DNA of 60,285 nt from Candidatus Stackebrandtia faecavium. Its GTDB lineage: Bacteria; Actinomycetota; Actinomycetes; Mycobacteriales; Micromonosporaceae. The notes beneath the pieces were generated by a model. That model saw only the letters and a program-made list of their open reading frames with translations, did not search any database and was not told the DNA's origin. The first letter of the stretch is position 1, and every line of letters starts with the position of its first letter. The stretch is from assembly GCA_019112895.1 (NCBI GenBank), contig DXIM01000172.1, positions 1 through 60,285 of the forward strand, in the 5' to 3' direction. Shown in pieces: positions 1 to 9,088 of the stretch. The position numbers and the translations under genes were made by a program.

Positions 1-77
1 TGGTAGCGGGGACAGGATTTGAACCTGCGACCTCCGGGTTATGAGCCCGGCGAGCTACCGAACTGCTCCACCCCGCG
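1..77 (-). tRNA. Initiator tRNA-fMet (CAU)
   Basis: The minus strand reads as a complete cloverleaf with anticodon CAU and an encoded 3' CCA that lies at position 1. The first acceptor pair is a C-U mismatch, and the anticodon stem carries three consecutive G-C pairs. Both are hallmarks of initiator rather than elongator methionine tRNA. The T-arm GGTTCAAATCC is intact. The gene sits exactly at the window edge, so anything abutting its 3' end cannot be seen. No prophage attachment duplication is visible on the 5' side. Confidence 0.95.
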
Positions 78-280
78 TCGGATGCGTCTACAACGTTAAC
101 TCATGGGAAAAGCGACGCGAAGCCGGGGGCGCTGGGTGGTGTGTCACAGCCGCGCAGCACACCGTTAACCCTGCTTAACGGCACTACCGCTGTTGATCTC
201 GTTCACCGTTGGCGACTCTTGAAGCACCGGGGTGGGGCGTTCACAAGCACGTATCGAGTGCGTGCCGGGGCAGCGCTTGG

Positions 281-1108
281 CTACTCGGCCGCGCCAGCGC
301 CCTCGACCGCCTCCTTCACTATGGGCTCGAGGTCGTCGGCCGACATGTCATCGAGTTTCTCGTCAAGCGCCTTCACGATGGCGGCAACGATCTTTTCGGA
401 TTCCGCCACCCGGCTCGCGCCCGCGGCTCCGCCTTGGAGCGCTTCGAGGATCTGCTTCTGGCCGGCCAGGATGTCGGGAATCCCCGCCCGCACGATGTCT
501 TTGGCTTGGCGCGCATGCCCATAGCTGGAGCCGAGAGCGGTGTTGACGGAGATGTCTTCGTCGACGTCGTCCCACTTGTTGTGGATCCAGTCGGAAACTT
601 TGACGCGGTCTGAAAGTTCCATGTCTTCTTCTCCTTTGATAACGGAAAGGATGTGTGCCATGTGGTCTTTTGAAGTGCAGTACTTGCGCAGGAGCGACAT
701 GTGGACATGCCACAGGTGGGAGTCGTCGCTGGATACGGCCCGCCCGTAGTAGGTGTCCCATCCGGATACTGTGGATCCATCGAGAGTGCCGAAGAACTCG
801 CGCATGTAGTTGAGCCGAGGATCGTTTTGATCCTTGGCGGAATCCATGAGCCGCTTAGTGATGATTTTCATCCATTTAGCATTGAGGGAAATGTCCAATG
901 CGGCAGCCGCATCCCCGTCCCCCTGCTTGTCTGGCTTGGTTTGGACGCTGTAGTCGTCAGCCGGAAGCACGTTACGACTACGGTGATAGCCGTAAACATG
1001 GTTCTTATCGCCTACAATTCCCGACATCTTCGCCGACGGAATAGCTTTGACGATCTCGTCTGCGAGCCACAACAGCGCGTCCGGTGCATATTCAGCCACG
1101 GAAATCAC
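281..1108 (-). CDS. Putative M15-like peptidoglycan hydrolase (endolysin-like)
   Basis: This 275-residue protein has the layout of a zinc D-Ala-D-Ala/L-Ala-D-Glu peptidase of the M15 type. It has a His in YGYHRSR (about residue 42), an Asp in AALDIS (about 72) and a C-terminal WHVHMS (about 133-138), which together would supply the metal ligands. The remaining 130 residues are an acidic, helical region with repeated Ala/Glu/Asp, resembling the tails of actinophage and actinobacterial endolysins. No signal peptide is seen, which fits a phage-type lysin or a bacteriocin better than a secreted housekeeping enzyme. The start is GTG at 1108. A second in-frame GTG nine bases downstream has better spacing from AGGA. 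No other phage gene is nearby. The family call is by motif only. Confidence 0.55.
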   Translation of the reverse strand: MISVAEYAPDALLWLADEIVKAIPSAKMSGIVGDKNHVYGYHRSRNVLPADDYSVQTKPDKQGDGDAAAALDISLNAKWMKIITKRLMDSAKDQNDPRLNYMREFFGTLDGSTVSGWDTYYGRAVSSDDSHLWHVHMSLLRKYCTSKDHMAHILSVIKGEEDMELSDRVKVSDWIHNKWDDVDEDISVNTALGSSYGHARQAKDIVRAGIPDILAGQKQILEALQGGAAGASRVAESEKIVAAIVKALDEKLDDMSADDLEPIVKEAVEGAGAAE

Positions 1109-1339
1109 GTCCTATGATCGCATTGACAGTAGTCAGTGTGACATTACTTACTGACTTAGAGTAATCCATGTGAGACTGTCGCCGCAAGACGGTGCCGACC
1201 ACTTCGCACACGCCGGGCGACGGGTGCCTCCGCCCTCGCTGAAGACGGCCGCCCTGAGCCTGCTCGCCTCACAGTGCGCTGGACCATGACACGTATGCTC
1301 GCGCATACCTCTTCACACCAAGACATGATCGGAGGCGCG

Positions 1340-2065
1340 GTGGAAGACAACGTCATTGCGCAGATCTGGGACACCATCACACAGGTAAATCCGCCTCCCG
1401 AACTGTTCACCATCATCGTCACCGGGATCGCCGCCGTCGCCGTCATCGCGTTCCGTCCGCTGTGGCGGTGGGGCCGCAACGTCATCACGATCGTGCACGA
1501 AGGCGGGCATGCCTTCGTGGCGGTATTGACGGGTCGACGGCTCCGCGGCGTCCGACTACATTCCGACACTTCCGGCCTCACTTACTCCGCCGGGGACCGC
1601 CGTGGATTCAGCGCCATCGCGACGCTGTTTGCCGGATATGTCGCTCCCGCCGCACTCGGACTCTTGAGTGCGTGGCTCATCTCGACCGGTTACGTCGTGT
1701 TGCTGCTGTGGCTGAACCTGGTGTTGCTCGCTGCCTTGGCGCTGTTCATCCGCAACCTCTACGGCATGGTTGCCACCGGCGTCACCGGGCTCGTCATCTT
1801 CGCCACCGTGTGGTGGGCGGACGCGGAGATCCAATCGTTCATCGTGTACGCGGGCACCTGGTTCCTCCTGTTCGGTGCGGTGCGTCCGGTATGGGAAACG
1901 TGGGCAGTGCGACATCGCGGACAACGCCAGACCGACCCCGATCAGCTCGCGCGTATCACGGCCGTACCGGCGGTCGTGTGGCTGGTGCTGTTCGCGATGT
2001 TGAACCTCGGTGCGCTCGTGCTCGGTATCCAACTGCTGACCCCGCAGCTGTGGCAGCAGCTTTAG
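1340..2065 (+). CDS. M50B-like integral membrane metalloprotease
   Basis: This is a membrane protein of about 241 residues with six or seven hydrophobic segments. A HEGGH zinc-binding motif lies near residue 55, just after the first transmembrane helix, as in the peptidase M50B-like family (relatives of site-2 proteases). I chose GTG at 1340 because GGAGG lies four bases upstream. An ATG at 1274 would add 22 residues without a ribosome-binding site. The family is common in actinobacteria and its substrate is generally unknown. The NPDG-type second motif of classical S2P is not obvious here. It is followed by psuGK in the same direction about 90 bases on, with no evident functional link. Confidence 0.75.
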   Translation: MEDNVIAQIWDTITQVNPPPELFTIIVTGIAAVAVIAFRPLWRWGRNVITIVHEGGHAFVAVLTGRRLRGVRLHSDTSGLTYSAGDRRGFSAIATLFAGYVAPAALGLLSAWLISTGYVVLLLWLNLVLLAALALFIRNLYGMVATGVTGLVIFATVWWADAEIQSFIVYAGTWFLLFGAVRPVWETWAVRHRGQRQTDPDQLARITAVPAVVWLVLFAMLNLGALVLGIQLLTPQLWQQL

Positions 2066-2156
2066 CGACCTCCCCCACAACTGAAACGTGGACCACAGCA
2101 GATCGCCGGCGCACCGGATATCGTCGAGATCCTGATCGAGACAAAAAGGGGAACGC

Positions 2157-3074
2157 ATGTCACCGAAGATCGTTTCGCTATCGGAAGAGGTTCGGCAGGC
2201 GCTGTCGCACCGGGAACCCGTGGTCGCTTTGGAGTCGACGATCATCGCGCACGGTCTTCCCCGTCCACGCAATCTCGAAGTCGCGACCGAATTCGAGTCA
2301 ACCCTGCGCGACCAGGGCGTCGTCCCGGCCACCATCGCCATCCTCGACGGCGTTGCCCACATCGGACTCAACAGTGAGCAGCTCGATCGCGTCGCCAACG
2401 ACGACACGATCCGGAAATTCGGTTACCGGGACTTGGCGATCGCCGCGGGCACCCGCGCCAGCGGGGCCACGACCGTGTCGGCGACAGCGGCGTTGGCGAG
2501 GCAGGCCGGCATCGACGTGTTCGCCACCGGCGGCCTCGGCGGCGTGCACCGCGACTGGACCGTGGCACAAGACGAATCGGCCGACCTCGACGTCCTCAGC
2601 CGCACCCGCATCACCGTCGTATGCTCCGGCGTCAAATCGATCCTGGACGTCGACGCCACCCTTCAGCGGCTCGAAACCCTCAATGTCGGCGTCGTCGGAT
2701 ACCGCACGGACACCTTCCCCGGTTTCTACCTGCACAGCAGCGGCCACGACATCGACTGGACCGTTGACTCCCCCGACGTGATCGCCGCAATCATGCGGGC
2801 CCAGATCGAATACGGCGACAACGGTGCCCTCGTCGTCGGTAACCCGGTGGCCACGCAGCTTCAGCTTGATCCTCAACTCCATGAACGGGTTCTGACTGCC
2901 GGTCTCGAAGCCGCACGCACGGACGGCATCTCCGGTCAGGATGTGACGCCGTACCTGCTGTCGTACCTGGTCGAACACACTTCCGGGGCGTCGCTGGAGG
3001 CCAATCTGGCCGCGGTGCGTGGCAACGTGGCGCTCGCGGGTGAGATCGCGACCGCGTATGTCCGCAGCATCTGA
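2157..3074 (+). CDS. psuG: Pseudouridine-5'-phosphate glycosidase
   Basis: This enzyme reversibly splits pseudouridine 5'-phosphate into uracil and ribose 5-phosphate, the second step of pseudouridine salvage. The 305-residue protein is full length for the family. It carries the N-terminal VALESTIIAHGLPRP block, the glycine-rich ATGGLGGVHR motif (about residues 122-131) and the conserved GNP segment. An AGGGGA ribosome-binding site precedes the ATG. The 3' end overlaps the start of the kinase gene by 17 bases, so the two steps (kinase, then glycosidase) are very probably translationally coupled. Confidence 0.95.
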   Translation: MSPKIVSLSEEVRQALSHREPVVALESTIIAHGLPRPRNLEVATEFESTLRDQGVVPATIAILDGVAHIGLNSEQLDRVANDDTIRKFGYRDLAIAAGTRASGATTVSATAALARQAGIDVFATGGLGGVHRDWTVAQDESADLDVLSRTRITVVCSGVKSILDVDATLQRLETLNVGVVGYRTDTFPGFYLHSSGHDIDWTVDSPDVIAAIMRAQIEYGDNGALVVGNPVATQLQLDPQLHERVLTAGLEAARTDGISGQDVTPYLLSYLVEHTSGASLEANLAAVRGNVALAGEIATAYVRSI

Positions 3075-3972
3075 CAAGTCCGGTCGCCTATTGGTTCTCG
3101 GTGACGTCGTCACCGATGTGGTCGCCAACCCGCACGGGCCGATCGCGCACGGCACCGACACGTCGGCCACGATCCAGTTGCGGCCGGGCGGTTCCGGCGC
3201 GAACACGGCCAGCTGGGCGGCCCACTGTGGCGCGAGCGTGACGATGCTGGCGCGCGCCGGCCTCGACACTCATGCGTGGCACGCCGACGAGCTACGTTGT
3301 CACGGCGTCGACGCGCAACTGCGTGTCGACGCTGAACGGGCGACCGCGGTCGTCTTGGCGTTGATCGCCGACGACGGCGAACGCAGCATGATCACCGATC
3401 GTGGCGCGGGCGCTCACCTGTCGTGCGACGACTGGGATGACGCGCTCCTCGACGGCACCGCTCATGTGCACGTTTCCGGGTACACCCTGTTTTCCGCTTC
3501 GGGCCGGGCATTGGCCGCCGCCGTTTTCGATTCGGCCGAGGCCCGGGGCGTGTCGACCAGCGTCGATCCGGCCTCGACCTCGTTTCTGCTCGATTTCGGC
3601 GTCGAGAACTTCCTGCGCGAGACCAGTACTGTCGACATTGTGGTCCCCAACCGTGATGAAGCGATGCTGTTGAGCGGGCAACGCGACGAAGCCGCGGCCG
3701 CACGGCTTTTGTCGGAGCACTATCCGATCGCCGCGGTGACGGTGGGCGAGCGCGGCGCGATCGCGGCGGCTGGTGGTGACCTCCTCGCCGAAGCAGCCGC
3801 ACCTGTTCGTGCCGTCACCGATTCCGTCGGCGCCGGGGACGCCTTCACGGGTGCTTTCCTCGCGTCATGGATGCGGGACAAGGATGTGTCGCGCGCACTG
3901 CGTTTCGGCTGCGAGACGGCCGCCGAGGCGGTGACGGTCGTTGGTGGGCGGCCCCCGCATCGCACGCGGTAG
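3058..3972 (+). CDS. psuK: PfkB-family kinase, probable pseudouridine kinase
   Basis: This 304-residue ribokinase-fold protein starts with LLVLGDVVTDVV and ends with the PfkB signature DSVGAGDAFTGAF (about residues 253-265), which supplies the catalytic Asp and anion hole. The start at ATG 3058 lies inside the end of psuG. Upstream in-frame ATGs exist, but they would deepen the overlap without aligning to the family start. Sequence alone gives only the PfkB family. The pseudouridine substrate is inferred from the tight coupling with psuG. Confidence 0.88.
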   Translation: MSAASDKSGRLLVLGDVVTDVVANPHGPIAHGTDTSATIQLRPGGSGANTASWAAHCGASVTMLARAGLDTHAWHADELRCHGVDAQLRVDAERATAVVLALIADDGERSMITDRGAGAHLSCDDWDDALLDGTAHVHVSGYTLFSASGRALAAAVFDSAEARGVSTSVDPASTSFLLDFGVENFLRETSTVDIVVPNRDEAMLLSGQRDEAAAARLLSEHYPIAAVTVGERGAIAAAGGDLLAEAAAPVRAVTDSVGAGDAFTGAFLASWMRDKDVSRALRFGCETAAEAVTVVGGRPPHRTR

Positions 3973-3991
3973 ACATGGTCGGCGCGGCGAA

Positions 3992-4014
3992 TCGGCATGT
4001 TACGCACATGCCGA
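3992..4014. terminator. Hairpin between convergent psuK and lipase genes
   Basis: A 9-base perfect inverted repeat (TCGGCATGT / ACATGCCGA) surrounds a 5-base loop between two convergent genes. There is no T-tract on either strand. It may be a weak bidirectional terminator or a 3' stabilising hairpin. Confidence 0.4.
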
Positions 4015-4047
4015 AACCTGCCGCGACGACGATCGATGGCGACTGTT

Positions 4048-4857
4048 CTACGGCAGCACGCGGTCGATGAAAGCGGTCACGTCGCCGAGAACTTCATCCT
4101 TATTGGTCTCGTTGAAGATTTCATGCCGCGCGTCCGGGTACATTCGCGAGGTCAACCGGCTACCGGCGATCGTGTCTACACCGTCGCGACTTGGCCCCGG
4201 AGGGACGAGCTGGTCGGCTTCGCCGTGAAGCCACAACGTCGGTAGGGCGCCCAGGTTGCCGGAGGCATTGATGGTTTTCAGACACCGGTCGACTGCGGCC
4301 AGTAGCGGCCGTTTGAACGGTCCGTGCCAGATCAGCGGGTCGGCGTTGTACGCCTCCCCCACTTCCGGGTCACGCGAAAGGGTCGACACGTCGATTGGGT
4401 TATCCGGGATCTCGTCGAGGTCGAGCAGTGATGTCGCCGGTTCCCACGACCCCAGGACCGGCCCCGACAACACCAGCGCGGCGAGCGTGGCACCGTAACG
4501 CTGCGCGTAACGCGCCGCGACCATCCCTCCCAGCGAATGACCTATCAGGACAATTGGGACATCCGGGTGGTCGGCAACGGCTTTACCCACGACCGTGTGC
4601 ATATCGTCGATGACGTTTTCGAAATCATTGACCACGACCCGTTCACCTTCGGATCTGCCGTGTCCCTGATGGTCGGGACCGTATACTGCGGCACCATGGT
4701 CGCGCAGCATGGATGCGACATACTCGTACCGTCCGATATGTTCGCCGTATCCGTGCGCCAGGACCGCCAAATACCGTGGGTTCTCGTGTGACCATATTCG
4801 CGCCACTATCCGACCGTTCCGACCGTCGAATTGCCATTGGTGCGACATTTTCTCCAC
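4048..4857 (-). CDS. Monoacylglycerol lipase-like alpha/beta hydrolase
   Basis: This 269-residue S33/Hydrolase_4 protein has an oxyanion-hole motif HGYGEH near residue 36 and the nucleophile elbow GHSLGG near residue 110. The acid Asp is in HGEADQLVP, and a C-terminal His is in DARHEIFNE. It resembles the mycobacterial monoacylglycerol lipase Rv0183, which splits monoglycerides to glycerol and fatty acid. There is no signal peptide. A GTG at 4857 and an ATG at 4848 are both usable. The ATG has GGAG only three bases upstream. The gene is divergent from the DUF3097 gene. Confidence 0.85.
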   Translation of the reverse strand: MEKMSHQWQFDGRNGRIVARIWSHENPRYLAVLAHGYGEHIGRYEYVASMLRDHGAAVYGPDHQGHGRSEGERVVVNDFENVIDDMHTVVGKAVADHPDVPIVLIGHSLGGMVAARYAQRYGATLAALVLSGPVLGSWEPATSLLDLDEIPDNPIDVSTLSRDPEVGEAYNADPLIWHGPFKRPLLAAVDRCLKTINASGNLGALPTLWLHGEADQLVPPGPSRDGVDTIAGSRLTSRMYPDARHEIFNETNKDEVLGDVTAFIDRVLP

Positions 4858-4932
4858 CCATCATTTCTGCCTCATCGAGACTCCAGTGTGGCACCGATTC
4901 GGCGTTAGTGCTCGCCTGAGACACTGAAAACC

Positions 4933-5748
4933 ATGCGTTACGGACACGACATTCTGTCTACGGATTGGCGCCACCCGAAACGGCGGCCGGTACCCGAAGT
5001 CGACGCACGTATCGACGAGGTCGTCGAGGAAGCCGGCACGGGCTTTTGCGGCGCCATCGTCGCCTGCGATAAGACGACGGTGACTCTGGAGGACCGGCAC
5101 GGTAAACACAGGGTTTTCCCGTTGACGAAAGCGGGTTTTCTGATCGATGGCGAGCCGGTCACCCTGGTGCGACCGGCCGTTGCCCCGCGCGCGCCCCAAC
5201 GTAGCGCGTCCGGGTCCCGGCAAGTTACGGACTTGCGCGCCCAAGTCGCACGCGAAAGCCGCATCTATGTCGAAGGCGTGCACGATGCCGCGTTCGTGGA
5301 GCGAATCTGGGGCCACGACCTACGCGCCGAAGGTGTAGTCGTCGAATACCTCGAGGGAATCGACGACCTCACCGACATCGTCGCGGACTTCGAGCCTGGA
5401 CCGCAGCGCCGGCTCGGGGTCCTGGTCGATCACCTCGTGGACGGCACAAAGGAAAGCCGGATTGCGCAGCAGGTCACTTCCCCGCACGTCCTCGTCTGTG
5501 GCCATCCGTTCATCGACATCTGGCAGGCCGTCAAACCGCAGCGGCTCGGTATCGACGCCTGGCCGCAAGTACCGCACGGGCAACCGTGGAAAGAGGGCGT
5601 CATCGCCGCCCTCGGCTGGAACTGTACGACGGGCGAAGCTTGGCAGCGGATACTGTCAAAAGTAGACTCTTTCGCCGATGTGGAGCCCGCGCTGCTGGGC
5701 CGGGTCGAAGAACTCATCGACTTCGTGACGGAACCGGGGACCCGGTGA
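4933..5748 (+). CDS. DUF3097 family protein
   Basis: This is a 271-residue cytoplasmic protein of a family largely confined to actinobacteria and of unknown function. Recognisable blocks are the N-terminal YGHDIL and the central RIYVEGVHDAAFVERIWG (about residues 110-130). The latter looks like a Toprim-type acidic patch, followed by LGVLVDHLVDGTKE and HVLVCGHPFIDIWQ. The Toprim resemblance (a Glu in VEGVHD, a D-x-D-like region later) is my reading and would suggest nucleic-acid handling, but this is unproven. The gene is convergent with proC, with only seven bases between stop codons. Confidence 0.85.
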   Translation: MRYGHDILSTDWRHPKRRPVPEVDARIDEVVEEAGTGFCGAIVACDKTTVTLEDRHGKHRVFPLTKAGFLIDGEPVTLVRPAVAPRAPQRSASGSRQVTDLRAQVARESRIYVEGVHDAAFVERIWGHDLRAEGVVVEYLEGIDDLTDIVADFEPGPQRRLGVLVDHLVDGTKESRIAQQVTSPHVLVCGHPFIDIWQAVKPQRLGIDAWPQVPHGQPWKEGVIAALGWNCTTGEAWQRILSKVDSFADVEPALLGRVEELIDFVTEPGTR

Positions 5749-5755
5749 CGTTTCC

Positions 5756-6562
5756 CTAATCGGTCGTGGCGGCGATATCACGGCCGCGGTCACGGGCCGC
5801 CTCGACCGCGTCCACAATCGCGGCACGAACCCGGTGACGTTCAAGCTCACGGACCGCGTTGATCGTCGTACCGGCCGGGGATGTGACGGTCTCACGCAGC
5901 TCTACCGGATGGTCACCCGTGTCACGCAACATCGCCGCCGCCCCGACGATCGTTTGCACGATCAACTCGTGCGCGGTCGAGCGCGGCAAACCGAGCAGGA
6001 TCGCGGCGTCTGTCATTGCCTCGACCAGGTAGTAGAAGTAGGCCGGCCCAGAACCGGACAGTGCCGTCACCGCATCCAGGTGGGTTTCGGACAGTTGGAT
6101 GGTCTTACCCAAGGGACTGAAAAGCTCCTCGGCCACTGTCACGTCACTGTCCACAGCAGCCTTGCCCGGCGCCAGGACGGTCATCGCCTCTTCCACCAGC
6201 GCGGGAGTATTCGTCATGACCCGCACTACCGCAGCGCCTTCGGGCAGGCGCTTCTCGAAAAATGCCGTCGATAGGCCCGCGCACAGCGAGACCACCAGCT
6301 TGCCTTCGGGCAGGCTCGGCGCCATTTCGCGAAGCAGTGCCTCCGCGTCCTGCGGTTTGACGGCGATGACGCTGATGTCGGCGCGGCGGACCGCTTCATC
6401 GGTCGACACGATGTCGATACCGAGATTTTCGCGGACCGCCTGCGCCCGTTCGGGTCGCCGTGCCGTGGCTAGCAGGGACGAGACCGGCCAGCCGGCGCGT
6501 TTTAGACCTGCCAACACTGTCTGGCCTATTTTTCCTGCCCCAAGTACGGCCACGGTCGTCAC
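5756..6562 (-). CDS. proC: Pyrroline-5-carboxylate reductase
   Basis: This enzyme reduces 1-pyrroline-5-carboxylate to proline with NAD(P)H. The 268-residue protein begins with the Rossmann motif GAGKIGQ and contains the family blocks IAVKPQDAE, SLCAGLS and VRVMTNTPALV. The C-terminal signature around LSGSGPAYFYYLVEAM (about residues 165-180) and TVTSPAGTT is intact. It lies 13 bases downstream of rocD. The pair can run ornithine to glutamate semialdehyde/P5C and then to proline, a compatible solute. Confidence 0.95.
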   Translation of the reverse strand: MTTVAVLGAGKIGQTVLAGLKRAGWPVSSLLATARRPERAQAVRENLGIDIVSTDEAVRRADISVIAVKPQDAEALLREMAPSLPEGKLVVSLCAGLSTAFFEKRLPEGAAVVRVMTNTPALVEEAMTVLAPGKAAVDSDVTVAEELFSPLGKTIQLSETHLDAVTALSGSGPAYFYYLVEAMTDAAILLGLPRSTAHELIVQTIVGAAAMLRDTGDHPVELRETVTSPAGTTINAVRELERHRVRAAIVDAVEAARDRGRDIAATTD

Positions 6563-6575
6563 GGCGCCCCCTATG

Positions 6576-7778
6576 TCATTTCTTCAAGCTGTCTTTCAGT
6601 ACCTCAACAGCATGGTCGATCTGTTCCTTAGTGATGACCAAGGGCGGTGCGATCCGCACGGTCGTGTCGTGCGTTTCTTTACACAACACGCCGGACTCGG
6701 CCATGCGTTCACATACGGTACGCGCCGCCGGGGCCGCATCGGAGAGTTCGACGCCCGCCCACAGCCCGCGGACCCGCAGTTCCTTGATCATCGAGTCATC
6801 GATCGTCGACAGTGCGTCCCGCAGATGCTTTTCGAGGTCACGGGCGCGTGTCTGCCATTCGCCGCTGGCGAGCATCGCGACGACCTCGCGACCGACCGCG
6901 GCCGCCAACGGGTTACCGCCGAAGGTGCTGCCGTGCTGGCCGGGCTGGAAGACGTCCATCACGTCACGGTTGGCCACGACCGCCGACAACGGGATGATTC
7001 CGCCGCCGAGCGCCTTACCGAGCAGGTACATGTCCGGTTTCACGTCTTCGTATTCGCACGCGAACGTGTAGCCGGTGCGGCCAAGTCCGGATTGGATCTC
7101 GTCAGCGATCATGAGCATGTTGTTTTCGGTGCAGACTTCGCGCAGTTCCGACAACCAGCCCGCGGGCGGCAGTTTCACACCGGCTTCGCCTTGGACCGGT
7201 TCGACAAGGACGGCAACGGTGTCATCGGTGATAGCAGACTTGACCGATTCGATGTCCCCATAGGTCGCCATATCGAAGCCAGGCGTGTAGGGGCCATAGT
7301 CTTTGCGGGCGTCTTCGTCTGTGGAGAAGCTGACGATCGTGGTCGTGCGGCCGTGGAAGTTGCCATCGAAAACGATAATGCGGGCGTTGCCGTTGGTCAC
7401 GCCTTTGCTCTGGTAGCCCCATTTGCGTGCCGCTTTGATGCCGGTCTCGACGGCCTCGGCGCCGGTGTTCATCGGCAACACGGCGTCCATTCCGGCCAAT
7501 TCCGCCAGTTCTGTACAGAACGGACCGAGTTGATCATTGTGGAATGCACGGCTGGTGAGGGTCAACTTATCGAGCTGTTTGCGGGTGGCTTCCACGAGCC
7601 TCGGGTGGCGATGTCCGAAGTTCAGCGCGGAATAGGCCGCCAACAGGTCGAGGTACTCGCGTCCTTCAGCGTCGGTGACTTTAGTGCCCTCGCCGTGACT
7701 CAAAACGACGGGAAGCGGGTGGTAGTTGTGGGCGCCGTGCCGGTCTTCCTGCTCGATCAGCTTCGCGGAGTCTGTCAT
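6576..7778 (-). CDS. rocD: Ornithine aminotransferase (ornithine--oxo-acid transaminase)
   Basis: This 400-residue class III PLP aminotransferase moves the delta-amino group of ornithine to 2-oxoglutarate, giving glutamate semialdehyde. Visible landmarks are NTGAEAVETGIKAAR, the FHGRT loop, the cofactor Asp in MIADEIQSGLGRTG and the PLP lysine in LLGKALGGG, with GSTFGGNPLA after it. The arrangement rocD-proC, in that transcriptional order, supports ornithine catabolism to proline over acetylornithine aminotransferase activity. tsaD lies only 12 bases upstream, so the three genes may share a transcript. Confidence 0.93.
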   Translation of the reverse strand: MTDSAKLIEQEDRHGAHNYHPLPVVLSHGEGTKVTDAEGREYLDLLAAYSALNFGHRHPRLVEATRKQLDKLTLTSRAFHNDQLGPFCTELAELAGMDAVLPMNTGAEAVETGIKAARKWGYQSKGVTNGNARIIVFDGNFHGRTTTIVSFSTDEDARKDYGPYTPGFDMATYGDIESVKSAITDDTVAVLVEPVQGEAGVKLPPAGWLSELREVCTENNMLMIADEIQSGLGRTGYTFACEYEDVKPDMYLLGKALGGGIIPLSAVVANRDVMDVFQPGQHGSTFGGNPLAAAVGREVVAMLASGEWQTRARDLEKHLRDALSTIDDSMIKELRVRGLWAGVELSDAAPAARTVCERMAESGVLCKETHDTTVRIAPPLVITKEQIDHAVEVLKDSLKK

Positions 7779-7790
7779 TGTTTTCCCTTC

Positions 7791-8813
7791 TCAATGCGTG
7801 CAACTAATTGCGGCGCTGGTCAATGGCGCTGACGGATCGGTCGTCATATCCAATGCGGACCATTTTGCTTCAGCAGAGACCAACAGGTCACCTACGGCGG
7901 CGATCATAGCGCCGTTATCAGTACACAGACGAGGTGGCGGTATGCGCAGGGTGATATCTGCCTCCGCGCACCGTTGCTCGGCTACTTTCCGTAGCCTCGC
8001 GTTCGCCGCGACCCCGCCGGCGATGACGAGAGTGCCGATACCGTGGGAGGTACACGCATCGACCGCTTTGGACATCAAAACGTCCACAACGGCTTCTTGG
8101 AACGACGCCGCCAGGTCCGCGACTGGAAGCGGCCCTTCGTGCCGCTTCACCCAACGCGCGACGGCGGTCTTCAGGCCCGAAAATGAGAAGCCGAACCGGC
8201 CGGTGGTGGGACGGGGGAAAGCGATCGCATCGGGGTCCCCGTTCTCGGCGGCCCGCTGGATCGCCGGGCCCCCTGGGTATCCGAGATCGAGCAGGCGCGC
8301 GACCTTGTCGAAGGCCTCACCGGCGGCGTCATCGGCGGTGTCTCCGAGATGAATGATCGGGTCCGTAGCCAGGTCCTGCAGCTGGAGCAGCGACGTGTGT
8401 CCGCCGGACACGATCAGCCCGATCGACTCGGCCGGCAACGGGCCGTGGACGAGGGTATCGGCCGCGACATGTCCGGCGAGGTGATGCACGCCCAGCAACG
8501 GGACACCCAGGCTCAGGGCGTAAGCCTTTGCCGAGGCGACACCGACTTGAAGAGCAGTGGCCAGGCCAGGCCCGGCCGTCACAGCGACGGCATCGATATC
8601 CGCCAAGCCCAGGCCGGCGTCATCGAGCGCGGCGTGCACCGTCGGGACCATCGCCTGCAGGTGGGCACGCGCCGCGACCTCGGGCACGACCCCGCCGAAG
8701 CGTTTGTGCTCGTCCATGCTCGACGATAGGCAGTCCCCGAGTAGTTCCCCTTCGCGAACGACGCCGACGCCGGTTTCGTCGCACGACGATTCAATCCCCA
8801 GTATCACGCTCAT
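7791..8813 (-). CDS. tsaD: tRNA N6-adenosine threonylcarbamoyltransferase
   Basis: This is the catalytic ASKHA-fold subunit that attaches the threonylcarbamoyl group to A37 of ANN-decoding tRNAs. It has the start motif [12 protein letters not shown], the metal-binding HHLAGH (about residues 110-115), VSGGHT and the C-terminal [10 protein letters not shown] begin at ATG 8813, which aligns with the family start. A TTG seven codons upstream is less likely. Partners tsaB and tsaE are not next to it. The operon continues into rocD-proC. Confidence 0.95.
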   Translation of the reverse strand: MSVILGIESSCDETGVGVVREGELLGDCLSSSMDEHKRFGGVVPEVAARAHLQAMVPTVHAALDDAGLGLADIDAVAVTAGPGLATALQVGVASAKAYALSLGVPLLGVHHLAGHVAADTLVHGPLPAESIGLIVSGGHTSLLQLQDLATDPIIHLGDTADDAAGEAFDKVARLLDLGYPGGPAIQRAAENGDPDAIAFPRPTTGRFGFSFSGLKTAVARWVKRHEGPLPVADLAASFQEAVVDVLMSKAVDACTSHGIGTLVIAGGVAANARLRKVAEQRCAEADITLRIPPPRLCTDNGAMIAAVGDLLVSAEAKWSALDMTTDPSAPLTSAAISCTH

Positions 8814-9047
8814 GATTCTTCTGATTTCTTCCAATCGAGCCGGCAGAACATGCGCCTCAAGTCGCCGGCGGGGTCATCGTCGTGGCGGTGATGACCGACG
8901 AAAGCCGTGAGGCGCCATTATCACAGCCTAGACGTGCGCCGATCTTGTCGCCGTGCTGCCTTCACCGCGGATCGGCTCACTTTGCGTAATGCATCACGCG
9001 GCACGCCGTGATTTCCGTACCTGCACAAACGCCACACAATTCGACTG

Positions 9048-9066
9048 TTAGGGTTGCCTAACCATG
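9048..9066 (+). promoter_or_regulatory. IdeR/DtxR iron box
   Basis: TTAGGGTTGCCTAACC is an imperfect palindrome matching about 13 of 19 positions of the IdeR/DtxR consensus (TTAGG-N-T-N-G-N-CTAACC core). It lies 22 bases before the siderophore-interacting protein gene. With ferrous iron, a DtxR-family repressor would bind here, so the gene should be induced by iron starvation. Confidence 0.75.
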
Positions 9067-9088
9067 CCACGAGGAGGGTCGGCTAAGT

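Noticed and set aside
1-1108. Integrated prophage at the tRNA gene
   Set aside because: Only one lysin-like gene is present, it lies on the 5' side of the tRNA, and no attachment repeat or integrase is visible.
1462-2781. 439-codon open frame spanning the M50-like gene and psuG
   Set aside because: It is in another frame of two well-supported genes, rich in Arg/Pro/Ser, with no motif.
6099-7832. 577-codon open frame on the plus strand
   Set aside because: It is antisense to rocD and proC, both firmly identified, and its composition shows no domain.
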